NCBI GenBank assembly: GCA_003134765.1
Contig: PLCM01000032.1
Span: 62,001-126,000, forward strand
Direction: 5' to 3'
DNA length: 64,000 nt
Source of the DNA: Spartobacteria bacterium
GTDB lineage: Bacteria; Verrucomicrobiota; Verrucomicrobiia; Chthoniobacterales; UBA10450
In this document: positions 16,243 to 24,832 of the stretch, piece after piece
Layout of the letters: every line of letters begins with the position of its first letter
Position numbering within the stretch: the stretch's first letter is position 1
The notes under the pieces: model-generated
Told to the model about the DNA's origin: nothing
The model's input: only the letters and a program-made list of their open reading frames with translations
The model's database searches: none
Made by a program: the position numbers and the translations under genes

Positions 16243-17748
16243 ATGGCCACGCCGGGACGAACCCAAAAACAGATCGCCGAGCGTTACAAAGGCAATCTCG
16301 GCTATTACAAAAAGAAGCATCCGTGGCGAGTGGCCCGGTTTGTCACCAGCTTCCTCGCACTCGCCGGCGGCATCGCGGGCATCATCGTTTACCAGAAGCT
16401 GATTTTTCAACGGCAGGTGAGCGAGGAATTTTTCAGTTCGGGAAAAATTTCCAGCCAACACGCGAAGTACGAGCAGGACTGCGCCCAGTGCCATGACAAG
16501 AATGCTGCGATGGGCAGCGACCTGACCCTGGCGAAATTCCACGGGGTCATCAGAGATCGGTTTCATCGCGGAATCGATTTCAGCTCGATCGATCACAAAT
16601 GTCAGGAGTGCCACGAAAAGAACCCGCCCTTTGGCACCGCGAAAAAATACGACCTGCACGAACCGAACGTGGTCGACAATCGGTCCTGCTCGATCTGCCA
16701 TCAGGAACATCTCGGGCCCGGGCCCATGAAACCGGTGGCCGATCTGCAATGCGCCTCGTGCCACAACGACCGAGGGATCATGGAAGCGTCCGCGAAGAAG
16801 GGGGCGACGTTACCGGCGGACGTTTTTCACCTTCGGGCGCATCCGCCCCAGCAAATTGTCTTCGAAATGCCGCGGCCGGCGCGTGGTTACACGCAGGTTT
16901 TTCGCTCGTTTGCCGATGAGCATCCCGAATTCCAGCTCATCCAGCAAAAGGCGCGCGATCCCGATGTGCTTCGCTTCAATCACCAGCGCCATTTCGCCAA
17001 CGACATTCCGCCGGTGAACGGGCAGAAGCTCGATTGCAATTACTGCCATAAGCCGGAGCCGGGCGGCCGCTTTTACCAGCGCGTTAGTTTTGCCGCAAAC
17101 TGCCAGGCGTGCCACGCCCTCCAGTTCGACAAGAATAATCCGCAGCTTCATCTCCCGCATGGCGACGTGAACCTGGTGCGGACTTTCCTGCGGACGCTGC
17201 CGGCGCAATACGCGACGTTCGCGCGTCTCCAGGACGCAAAGACGGCGCGTAACGGCGATGTGAGAACGTTCGTGGCGCAGCAAATGAATCAACTGCGCGC
17301 CCAGTTTGGGAGCGACGACGAAGTGGAGCGGGCGGTGTTTTTCGAAACCGATCCCTACAAACCGCAGCGGCAGGCGCCGGCGTTGCACCGCGCGAACTTT
17401 GCCGGCTGCGCGTTTTGCCACGAGGTAAAAACGGTGAAGGGCGGCCCGGTTGTGACTCCACCCGTTCTGGTCGACCGCTGGATGCCGCAGGCCCACTTCA
17501 ATCACGTGAAGCACGCGAGCGTAAAGTGTGACGATTGTCATCACGCCAGCCAGAGCCGCGAGACCGCCGAGGTGTTGATGCCGGCCAAAGCCAACTGCGT
17601 GACCTGCCACAGCCCGAAGGGCAGAGTCGTGAGCGAATGCATCACCTGCCACACGTATCACGCCCCTGGTCAGGTGGTGACGGTTGAGATGCACGCGGAT
17701 GCGAGCCCCTCGTTCAAACAGATGCTGCTAGGCGGCAATGAAAGATAG
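16243..17748 (+). CDS. Decaheme c-type cytochrome, membrane-anchored
   Basis: The 501-residue protein starts with a short cytoplasmic basic segment and one hydrophobic helix (VARFVTSFLALAGGIAGIIVY, about 29-50), an uncleaved anchor or signal. The rest is periplasmic. I count ten CxxCH motifs: CAQCH, CQECH, CSICH, CASCH, CNYCH, CQACH, CAFCH, CDDCH, CVTCH and CITCH, so ten covalent hemes are expected. Several additional histidines (HHAS, NHQRHF, FNHVKHAS) could be distal ligands. With the preceding ferredoxin and cytochrome b-like genes it can form a chain from cytoplasmic Fe-S clusters through the membrane to the periplasm. The electron partner is unknown. Its stop is followed at once by a REP element. 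Confidence 0.9.
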   Translation: MATPGRTQKQIAERYKGNLGYYKKKHPWRVARFVTSFLALAGGIAGIIVYQKLIFQRQVSEEFFSSGKISSQHAKYEQDCAQCHDKNAAMGSDLTLAKFHGVIRDRFHRGIDFSSIDHKCQECHEKNPPFGTAKKYDLHEPNVVDNRSCSICHQEHLGPGPMKPVADLQCASCHNDRGIMEASAKKGATLPADVFHLRAHPPQQIVFEMPRPARGYTQVFRSFADEHPEFQLIQQKARDPDVLRFNHQRHFANDIPPVNGQKLDCNYCHKPEPGGRFYQRVSFAANCQACHALQFDKNNPQLHLPHGDVNLVRTFLRTLPAQYATFARLQDAKTARNGDVRTFVAQQMNQLRAQFGSDDEVERAVFFETDPYKPQRQAPALHRANFAGCAFCHEVKTVKGGPVVTPPVLVDRWMPQAHFNHVKHASVKCDDCHHASQSRETAEVLMPAKANCVTCHSPKGRVVSECITCHTYHAPGQVVTVEMHADASPSFKQMLLGGNER

Positions 17749-17750
17749 TT

Positions 17751-17841
17751 TGTAGGGCGTCTGTGTCAGCCCCGAAAGCTTTCGGGGTTCACAGCCGTAA
17801 CGCAGGCGGAATGCCGAGGCCGGGCTTTCAAACGCCCTACA
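17751..17841. repeat. GTAG-headed palindromic element, family I
   Basis: TGTAGGGCGT at the left and ACGCCCTACA at the right enclose an internal hairpin, CCCCGAAAGCTTTCGGGG. It separates the convergent cytochrome and hybrid-kinase genes and ends 3 bases before the kinase stop codon. Confidence 0.8.
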
Positions 17842-17843
17842 AT

Positions 17844-20315
17844 TCACGCCGCGCTGCGCGACGCCGAATCTTTCACCGGCGTGAGCCGCTCGATCTCGCT
17901 CCGCAGCCGATCCCAATCCACCGGCTTCGTCAGGTGGCTCGCAAATCCAGCGGCCAGGCTCGCCGCTACATCTTCATCTGTTCCAAATCCGCTCAGCGCA
18001 ATTCCGGTCAAACCCTGGGCATCGCGCAACGCGCTCATCAGCTCGAGCCCGCTGCCATCCGGCAAACCGAGATCGCTGATGACGAGATCGAAGCGTCTTC
18101 CCGCGGCCAGCGTTCGGGCTTCGGCGACGGTTCCCGCGTGGCTGACGTCGAATCCTGCGTTTTTCAAAATACGTCCCAAAACGCGCGCAGTGTCCTCGTG
18201 GTCTTCCACGAAAAGAAGCGGGACGTGTTTCATCGACGGCGGTTCGCTTTCGAGAAAGAGAACGGGCCCTTCGAGCAGGGACGTTTCCATCGCGTTCAAC
18301 GTGACGGTGAACGTCGCGCCGCGACCCGGCCCGTCGCTGCGGACAGCGATCGTGCCGTGATGCAGGTCGACCACGCGCTTGGAAATCGCCAGGCCAAGGC
18401 CGAGCCCTCCGTATTTGCTGGTGATAACGCCACCGCCCTGCTCAAACGCGTCAAAAATTCGCGGCATCAATTTCATGTCGATGCCGATCCCGGTGTCGGC
18501 GACCTCAATCACGATCTGATGGGCTTCGGTATTTTTCGTGGAAATCTCGATGCGACCTCCCTCGGGAGTGAACTTCGCGGAGTTCTTGACCAGGTTCCAA
18601 AAGACCTGCTGCAAACGCGCGGGATCCGCCCAGCAATGATGTTCCCTCGCGTCGAGGTGTCGAATTACCTGGATTTTTTTCGCCAGAATATCGCCTAGGG
18701 AAATGCTCAGGGCGTGTTCGAGGATGCCATGGATATCGACCGCATCGTTATGCAATTCCAATTTCCCATGGGCGATCCGCGTCAGGTCGAGCAAATCGTC
18801 GATGAGAAGCGCCTCGAGTTCGACGTTGCGCTGGAGCACTTCGAGATCGCGGCGCATGTCGTCCGTTAAGTCAGGCTCGCGCCGAAGCGATGCGATCGTC
18901 ATCAAGACAGGTGTGAGCGGCGTCCGCAGCTCATGGGAAAGCATCGCCAGGAACCGGTCCTTCGCGCGGTTCGCTTCCTCGGCTTCGTTCTTCGCGCGCT
19001 GCAAAAAGAATTCCGCATTTTTCTTGTCGGTGATGTCGAGCATCGTCCCGATGAACCGCGTCACCTGTCCCGCCGAGTCCAGGACGGCACGCCCACGCTC
19101 GGCGACCCAGCGTTCCTGTCCGTCGGCAATGCCGATCGTGCGATATTCGATATCGAAACGTCCGGTGCTGCCCCGCTGGCGCACGCGCGCGACCGTCTCA
19201 GGCACGATGTGGCGATCGTCCGGATGGATGCCCGCGAGATAGGTCTCGTAGGTCACGTTCATGTCCGGTGGAATACCGAACAGTTCCCGGCTGCGATCGG
19301 ATAACTGAAGCTCGCCGGTATTTGGATAGAAATCGAAAGTCCCGATGTCCGCCGCTTCGGTGGCGAGCTGCAAACGGCCCTGGCTCTCTTTTAGTTTCGC
19401 TTCCCGTTCGGCAGCCACGCGCGCCTGTTCCTTTCGCTCAGTGATGTCCGCGCTGAAAATGACGATCCCTCCCTTGGTCGGGTAGATCCGCGTGTCGACC
19501 CAGCGCTTCCAGGGCGCATAAAAAAATTCACCATGGCTTGCCTCGCGGGTCTGCATGACTCGGTGGGCTTTCTCGTAGAATTCGGTGCCGACCGCTTCCG
19601 GGAAAATCTCCCAAATGACACGGCCGATCATTTTTTCCTTCGGCCAGCCCGCCATTTCGGCGACGCGGTCGTTGACGTGGGTGTAACGCCAATCGCGGTC
19701 CAGCGCGGAGAATGCCTCGCTGATGCTGGCCAGAACGGTATCGCGCTCCTCTGTCAGATCGCGCACTTCGTACTGGCTGCGCCGCGCGCGCAATGTTGCG
19801 CGGACCGCACTGATTAGCGTAAAAGCGCGCAGCGGCCGCGCGATCAAGATCACGTTTGCGCTGGCGCCGGCAAGGTCGCGGATCGATCGCGGCACCTCGG
19901 TTCCACCGGTCAGGACGAGCAATGGCAGGTCGGACCACTTCGGCTGCTCGCGCAGACGCTTCATTAACTGCGAAGCCACTGCCTCCGCGAAAGCTTCTTC
20001 GGCCAGCAGAACCGCGCCGGTCTGATCGCTGATCTGCGCGGCGAGGTGATCGAGCTGGTCAAAAACTTCCGCACGAATGCCGGCGCGGCTAAGCGTGTTG
20101 GTTACAAGTAATTTTTCGCGGCTGCCCGGGAGAAAGACGAGAACGGGCCGGCCCGATTTTTCCGCGGACGGCATCGTGGGCGACGCTGTCGGTTTGCGCA
20201 GAGGGCGTGAAGATTTACGGCGCGTGCGCGTCGAGAGGGGAGCCTTTTGTCGCGCTGTCGGGCGCGGCCTTTTCTTCATCAGGGCCGAGGATAGCGGACG
20301 CGGTTTGGAAGGCAC
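17844..20315 (-). CDS. Hybrid sensor histidine kinase with pseudo-receiver, two PAS domains and C-terminal receiver
   Basis: The 823-residue soluble protein has a basic, low-complexity N-terminus (1-50). A receiver-like domain follows (about 55-180) in which the expected phospho-acceptor aspartate region reads VLLAEEAF, so it is probably not phosphorylated. Next come two PAS domains (about 200-310, ending in DITERKEQ, and 325-440, ending in DITDKKNAE), a HisKA domain with H-box MLSHELRTPL (His about 460), and an HATPase domain (DTGIGID, YGGLGLGLAISK). The C-terminal receiver has DLVISDLGLPDG (Asp about 746). No membrane segment is seen, so the signal is cytoplasmic. The start at 20315 lies only 23 bases from the helicase start; MKKRPRP at 20279 is an alternative. 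The output target is unknown. Confidence 0.9.
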   Translation of the reverse strand: MPSKPRPLSSALMKKRPRPTARQKAPLSTRTRRKSSRPLRKPTASPTMPSAEKSGRPVLVFLPGSREKLLVTNTLSRAGIRAEVFDQLDHLAAQISDQTGAVLLAEEAFAEAVASQLMKRLREQPKWSDLPLLVLTGGTEVPRSIRDLAGASANVILIARPLRAFTLISAVRATLRARRSQYEVRDLTEERDTVLASISEAFSALDRDWRYTHVNDRVAEMAGWPKEKMIGRVIWEIFPEAVGTEFYEKAHRVMQTREASHGEFFYAPWKRWVDTRIYPTKGGIVIFSADITERKEQARVAAEREAKLKESQGRLQLATEAADIGTFDFYPNTGELQLSDRSRELFGIPPDMNVTYETYLAGIHPDDRHIVPETVARVRQRGSTGRFDIEYRTIGIADGQERWVAERGRAVLDSAGQVTRFIGTMLDITDKKNAEFFLQRAKNEAEEANRAKDRFLAMLSHELRTPLTPVLMTIASLRREPDLTDDMRRDLEVLQRNVELEALLIDDLLDLTRIAHGKLELHNDAVDIHGILEHALSISLGDILAKKIQVIRHLDAREHHCWADPARLQQVFWNLVKNSAKFTPEGGRIEISTKNTEAHQIVIEVADTGIGIDMKLMPRIFDAFEQGGGVITSKYGGLGLGLAISKRVVDLHHGTIAVRSDGPGRGATFTVTLNAMETSLLEGPVLFLESEPPSMKHVPLLFVEDHEDTARVLGRILKNAGFDVSHAGTVAEARTLAAGRRFDLVISDLGLPDGSGLELMSALRDAQGLTGIALSGFGTDEDVAASLAAGFASHLTKPVDWDRLRSEIERLTPVKDSASRSAA

Positions 20316-20338
20316 GATTATTCTGGCTACTTTCCGCG

Positions 20339-22834
20339 ATGCCGTCTGGACTCGAAATCAATCTCGTTGTCCCGGACCTCTGGCAACAGCAGGCAGTGCG
20401 GGCCCTCCGCGAACGCAAGGATGTCGTGGTGCAAGCTCCGACCGGCTCGGGCAAGACCTACATCTTCGAGTTGCTCTATCCTTCGCTGAAAGGGCAGGCG
20501 ATTTTTACGGTCCCGACTCGCGCCCTCGCCAATGACAAGCTCGCGGAATGGCGGGCCCGCGGCTGGGATGTCGGCATCGCGACGGGCGATCTGGCTTTGA
20601 ATCTGGGAGCGAAAGTTTTGGTGGCGACGCTGGAGACGCAACGCGCTCGTTTCTTGCGGCGCGACGGACCGAAGCTTCTCGTCGTCGACGAATATCAGAT
20701 GATCGCCGATCCGGTCCGGGGTGTGCATTACGAGCTGGCGCTGGCCCTCGCGCCTCCTGAAACGCAATTGCTGTTGCTGAGCGGCAGTGTTCAAAATCCG
20801 CACGACATTGTGGCCTGGTTCCAACGAATCGGCCGCGATCCGGTCCTGATTTCACACGACGAGCGACCCGTTCCGCTGGAGGAGGTCGATCTGCGCTCTC
20901 TCTCCGATTCGCAGTTTATTCAGACGAAAGATTTCTGGCCACGCATGATTGGCAGAGCCTTGCGCTCCGAGCTGGCGCCAGTGCTGGTTTTCGCGCCGCG
21001 CCGCAAGGCGAGCGAAGAGATGGCGCAGGCGATCGCGTCGGCGGTGTCGTTGCGCGATCCCTTGTCGCTCTCGGCCGAACAGGAAGCGCTTGCGGGCAAA
21101 CGGCTGGCGAAATTATTGCGCAGCCGTGTCGCCTATCACCACAGCGGCCTGAGTTACGCCGTTCGGGCCGGTCTCATCGAGCCCCTGGCGAAAGCCGGCC
21201 AGCTGAACGTAGTCGTCGCGACGATGGGGCTCGCGGCCGGGATCAATTTCTCGATGCGCTCCGTTCTGATCACCGACACGCGTTACAAGGCTGGAAACTT
21301 CGAACGGCACGTGGAGGCCGATGAACTTCTCCAAATGTTCGGACGCGCCGGCCGTCGCGGCCTCGATGACGTCGGCTATGTCCTGATGCTGCCGGACATT
21401 CCTCGACTCGGCGATGCGCGGCCGAGAAAACTAAAACGCGCGACACAGGTCGATTGGCCGAGCCTGATCAGCGTGATGCGTCCTGTAGCCGGGATCGATG
21501 ATCCCGGCCTTATGAAACCGCGTCATCCCGCCGGGATCACCGATCCCGGCTACAGCACACATTCCGAAGCCGATAGCGTTCTCGACCTTCCATTCGCCGC
21601 TGCGGTCGATCTAAGTCGGTCGCTTTTCAGCACCCAGGAAGTTCCGATCGGCGCCGAGCATTCCCTTTCCACTGGGCCCAAACCGTGCGGTCTCTGGGTG
21701 GACGCCGAGCGCTTCAGGTTCGTTCGGCGACCGATCATCGAAATCCTGAACTCGGCCGGCGAATGGGAGCCAAAACCGGCTCACGACGGGAACGTGTCGT
21801 TAGGCCAGCTTTTTGTGCGCGAAAACGAAACATGGATCCGGGCCTTGACCGTGCCGCGAATGCTCGATGGGCGCGGGTTTGGCAACCTTTGCAAGCTGCG
21901 CGACAGGGGGATTTACGGTCGTGAGATTCCGCTCGCGACGATTGTTGGGGATGACGCCATCGCGCCCGTGAAATGGCTGCGAAAACAATTGGCGCAAAAA
22001 TCCCTGACAAAAAAACTCTTCGACGAAACCGTGCCGCCCTTGCTCCCGGAGATCACCGGCGGGCAGGTCTCTGAAATCGTGGCGCGCGCCCGGACGATTT
22101 ACGCGCGCCTCGATTTTTCCGAAGTTCCGGTCACGGCAATTCTCGATTCGCGCGGCGTCGCCTTGCTTGATCCGCCCGAGCGCGAAGCGATTCCTCCAGT
22201 TTGCCGCGCTTGTTCCGAATTGCAGCACGACCTGACGGCCGTCATCACCAACTCGCCCGCATATGCCTGGCGTCAGCTCGGTCTGGTGTCGGATGACGGA
22301 ACTCCGACGCGGCGCGGAATTCTCTTCTCATTCTTTCACGCGGGCGAAGGTCTCGCGATTGCCGCCGGCCTCGAGGATGAAGGTTATCCGATTGACGACC
22401 TTGTTTTCGACCTGGCGAACATCAGGGCCGGGCCGCGTTTTGCCGGTGAAGACGCTCCGATGGGGGGACGGCTCGGTATCATCTGCCAGCAGGTTTACGG
22501 TCGCGCGGATCACCCTGGCTATCTCGAAATGGGTGTTCCTGCCCAATATGGATCAGGTGCGTCGGAAGTAATCCGCGAGCTGGTTTCGAATCCGTCCGCG
22601 CGTTATCGGCTTACAAATGAATCACTCCGGCACGGCGACATCGAGCGCGCCTTGATGGAATGGCGCAGTTTGCTCCGGCATATTGCCGGCGCGCCCGCCC
22701 TGGACTGGGAACGGTGGCGCTCATTGCAAAAAGCCGCCCACCATTTCATTGGCAACACCACTTCGCCGGCCGCCGTTGATTTTCCGCCGCTCCTTGCGTC
22801 CCAACAAACGCGGCCCCGTCTCTTCGTGGTCTAA
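20339..22834 (+). CDS. DEAD/DEAH-box helicase, Ski2/Hel308-like, with an in-frame REP insertion
   Basis: The 831-residue superfamily 2 helicase has motif I QAPTGSGKTY (about 28), motif II VVDEYQM (DEYQ variant, about 116), motif III LLLSGSV and motif VI QMFGRAGRRG (about 331), matching Ski2-like enzymes. The 400-residue C-terminal part is not recognised. The start at 20339 (MPSGLEINLVVPDLW) is chosen because the upstream part of the track ORF overlaps the divergent kinase gene. Residues about 382-405 (VAGIDDPGLMKPRHPAGITD and on) are encoded by a GTAG palindrome inserted in frame after the motor core. Substrate (DNA or RNA repair/processing) is undetermined. Confidence 0.82.
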   Translation: MPSGLEINLVVPDLWQQQAVRALRERKDVVVQAPTGSGKTYIFELLYPSLKGQAIFTVPTRALANDKLAEWRARGWDVGIATGDLALNLGAKVLVATLETQRARFLRRDGPKLLVVDEYQMIADPVRGVHYELALALAPPETQLLLLSGSVQNPHDIVAWFQRIGRDPVLISHDERPVPLEEVDLRSLSDSQFIQTKDFWPRMIGRALRSELAPVLVFAPRRKASEEMAQAIASAVSLRDPLSLSAEQEALAGKRLAKLLRSRVAYHHSGLSYAVRAGLIEPLAKAGQLNVVVATMGLAAGINFSMRSVLITDTRYKAGNFERHVEADELLQMFGRAGRRGLDDVGYVLMLPDIPRLGDARPRKLKRATQVDWPSLISVMRPVAGIDDPGLMKPRHPAGITDPGYSTHSEADSVLDLPFAAAVDLSRSLFSTQEVPIGAEHSLSTGPKPCGLWVDAERFRFVRRPIIEILNSAGEWEPKPAHDGNVSLGQLFVRENETWIRALTVPRMLDGRGFGNLCKLRDRGIYGREIPLATIVGDDAIAPVKWLRKQLAQKSLTKKLFDETVPPLLPEITGGQVSEIVARARTIYARLDFSEVPVTAILDSRGVALLDPPEREAIPPVCRACSELQHDLTAVITNSPAYAWRQLGLVSDDGTPTRRGILFSFFHAGEGLAIAAGLEDEGYPIDDLVFDLANIRAGPRFAGEDAPMGGRLGIICQQVYGRADHPGYLEMGVPAQYGSGASEVIRELVSNPSARYRLTNESLRHGDIERALMEWRSLLRHIAGAPALDWERWRSLQKAAHHFIGNTTSPAAVDFPPLLASQQTRPRLFVV
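21484..21554. repeat. REP pair (family E) inside the helicase gene
   Basis: GTAGCCGGGATC-GAT-GATCCCGG at the left and CCGGGATC-ACC-GATCCCGGCTAC at the right form two hairpins with GTAG heads facing outward. It is in frame, without stop codons, and adds about 24 residues. Confidence 0.88.
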
Positions 22835-22890
22835 GGCAACTCGCCCCTGCAACGGTCCGGGGCATCGGATCGGCCAGCTCCCCCAAAAAT

Positions 22891-23349
22891 TCACGGACTT
22901 CCCATCATCTTGTAACCGGAAGACTGGTTTGTCTGGTCCGAAGGGCCGCGCATCATCCTCGGGGTCGGCGAAGCCTTGGCGTCCGCCATCTTTTTCACCT
23001 TTTTCCCGCCCAGGCTCACGTTGTTGTCATCCGCGATCTTGTCCCAGGTCTGGCCCTGTTTCTTGAGTTTGACGATTTCGGTAAAACTTTTCCCCGAGGC
23101 GCTGGCGATGGCGTGGGCGATGTAGAGGTCGCCAAAGCTCACCCCGCTGTTAGCTTTTTCTTTCTCCAGGATTGCGACCGGAATATGGGTGCTCGCCGAG
23201 ATGGATTTCAGGGCGCGCTCGGATCCGCCCGGTTTTTGCGCGTCGGCATTGATGCTCGCGATTGTCTGGCTGATCGACATTTCCGTCGCCCAGCCAGTCA
23301 TCGCCCAGAGAAGAACTGCAAGCGTGAGTAGAATGTTTTTCGTTTTCAT
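22891..23349 (-). CDS. Hypothetical exported protein (152 aa)
   Basis: This protein is not recognised. MKTKNILLTLAVLLWAMTGWATE is a clear Sec signal peptide, which decides the start at 23349 inside the longer track ORF. The mature part of about 130 residues has a helical middle with GVSFGDLYIAHAIASASG and LKKQGQTWDKIADDNNV, then a lysine-, methionine- and serine-rich tail. The pattern of a small domain asking how a gene product is processed (TWDKIADDNNVSL) resembles the helical repeats seen in short secreted proteins, but I name no family. It lies alone between the helicase (convergent) and agmatine deiminase (divergent) genes. Confidence 0.7.
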   Translation of the reverse strand: MKTKNILLTLAVLLWAMTGWATEMSISQTIASINADAQKPGGSERALKSISASTHIPVAILEKEKANSGVSFGDLYIAHAIASASGKSFTEIVKLKKQGQTWDKIADDNNVSLGGKKVKKMADAKASPTPRMMRGPSDQTNQSSGYKMMGSP

Positions 23350-23466
23350 AGGATGTGAAAAGTAAGCTGTGAAAGGGTAAGCCTTCGACGGCCAGCGTGA
23401 TTCCCGTGGCGCGTTTTGTCGAGAAGCTTCCTGTCGCAAGGGCGCCGAAAGTGTAATCGTTCGCCG

Positions 23467-24522
23467 ATGTCCCAAGAGAAGAAACCACCCGCCGCGCTCG
23501 GTTACCGCATGCCGGCGGAATGGGAGCCGCACGCCGCTACCTGGCTTTCGTGGCCGCGGCGCGAAGGCATTAGTTTTCCGGGCGCGTTCGATCGTGTTCT
23601 CCCCACGCTGCGGCGGATGGTAGAAGTCCTCCTCACGTCGGAGGCCGTCTGTATCAACGTCTGCAATGGCGCGCACGAAGCCGAAGCGCTCAAAGTGCTC
23701 GAAGGCTTGCCCCACGAGCGTCTCACGTTTTATCGCATCCCGACGAACGAGCCGTGGTGCCGCGATCACGGTCCTACTTTTCTGACGCGCCAGGCTCCGT
23801 CGGGCGCGGGACGGCTGGCCATCGTCGACTGGGATTACAACGCCTGGGGTGGCAAGTATCCGCCCTGCGATCTGGATGAAGTCGTGCCGACTCGTGTCGC
23901 CGAAATTCTCGGCGCGCCTGTATTTTATCCGCGCATGATCCTCGAGGGCGGATCAATCGATGTGAACGGTGCCGGCGCGCTTCTCACTTCCGAAGGCTGC
24001 CTTCTGAATCCGAATCGAAATCCGACGCTTTCGCGCGAGCAAATCGAGGAGCGATTGCGGGATTACCTCGGCGTCACCGACATCCTGTGGCTCGGCGATG
24101 GCATCGAGGGCGACGACACCGACGGACACGTCGACGATCTCGCGCGCTTTGTGAGCGAGCGAACCATCGTTACGGTCATCGAAGGGAATAGGACCGATCC
24201 GAATTACGAACCGCTTCAGGAAAACCTGGCACGGCTCCGCGCGATGATATGGAAGGGCGGGCCTTTTGAAGTGATCACGCTTCCGATGCCCGCCAGGATC
24301 GACCGCGAAGATCTGCGATTGCCCGCCAGCTATGCGAACTTCTACATCGCGAACGAGTGCGTCTTACTGCCGACGTTTAACGATCCGAATGACGCCGCAG
24401 CTGAAGCGACTCTCACGAAGCTTTTCCCCAAACGCCGCGTTGTCCCGATCGATTGTACCGAATTGATCTGGGGCCTCGGCGCCTTTCATTGCCTCACCCA
24501 GCAGCAGCCCGATTTCGGGTAG
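23467..24522 (+). CDS. aguA: Agmatine deiminase / peptidylarginine-deiminase-like protein
   Basis: Agmatine deiminase converts agmatine into N-carbamoylputrescine in polyamine synthesis. The 351 residues show the family set: WCRDHGPTFL, DWDYNAWGGKYPP, LEGGSIDVNG, GDDTDGHVDDLARF and, near the C-terminus, LGAFHCLTQQQP, whose cysteine is the nucleophile. The usual GGGNIHC is replaced by GLGAFHC, a mild variation. The start at 23467 is favoured over the track's 23416 because MSQEKKPPAALGYRMPAEWEPH matches family N-termini. The expected partner, N-carbamoylputrescine amidase (aguB), is not in the window. The stop TAG belongs to the GTAG head of a short REP that follows. Confidence 0.9.
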   Translation: MSQEKKPPAALGYRMPAEWEPHAATWLSWPRREGISFPGAFDRVLPTLRRMVEVLLTSEAVCINVCNGAHEAEALKVLEGLPHERLTFYRIPTNEPWCRDHGPTFLTRQAPSGAGRLAIVDWDYNAWGGKYPPCDLDEVVPTRVAEILGAPVFYPRMILEGGSIDVNGAGALLTSEGCLLNPNRNPTLSREQIEERLRDYLGVTDILWLGDGIEGDDTDGHVDDLARFVSERTIVTVIEGNRTDPNYEPLQENLARLRAMIWKGGPFEVITLPMPARIDREDLRLPASYANFYIANECVLLPTFNDPNDAAAEATLTKLFPKRRVVPIDCTELIWGLGAFHCLTQQQPDFG

Positions 24523-24548
24523 GGGTGGGCGTCTCGCCCAGCCTACCC
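24518..24548. repeat. Short GTAG palindrome after aguA
   Basis: GGTAGGGG, then TGGGCG-TCT-CGCCCA, then GCCTACC. It begins with the aguA stop codon (TAG of GTAG) and lies between convergent aguA and the HMA-protein gene, where it could serve as a terminator hairpin. Confidence 0.75.
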
Positions 24549-24562
24549 GGGAAACGGCCGGA

Positions 24563-24829
24563 TTAATCCGCGATCGGTGCGGGCTTGTAGCCACTCTTCA
24601 GGATGGCATCGTGCAAATCCGGCGCGTGCGTCTTCCGCGCATCGAAAGTAACTATAACGCGCTCTTTCGCGGTATTGACCCGCACTTCGGCTACGCCGGG
24701 GATTCGCAGGAGCGGCTCCCGCAATTTTCGGACGCATTCGTCGCAATCTTCGCCTTCGGTGGCGATCTCGATTGTTTCCAGAATCGGGTGATCGGCGTGT
24801 TCCGGATTGTACGGGTCGGCGGGATCCAT
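24563..24829 (-). CDS. Heavy-metal-associated (HMA) domain protein
   Basis: The 88-residue cytoplasmic protein carries one ferredoxin-like HMA domain. ETIEIATEGEDCDECVRKL holds a CxxC metal-binding pair (about Cys29 and Cys32), and PGVAEVRVNTAKERVIVTFD and LHDAILKSGYKP match the rest of the CopZ/MerP-type fold. The usual GMTC is replaced by GEDCDEC, so copper binding is likely but the preference may differ. It follows the GDSL esterase gene by 3 bases and is probably co-transcribed with it. No copper ATPase is nearby. Confidence 0.78.
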   Translation of the reverse strand: MDPADPYNPEHADHPILETIEIATEGEDCDECVRKLREPLLRIPGVAEVRVNTAKERVIVTFDARKTHAPDLHDAILKSGYKPAPIAD

Positions 24830-24832
24830 CTT

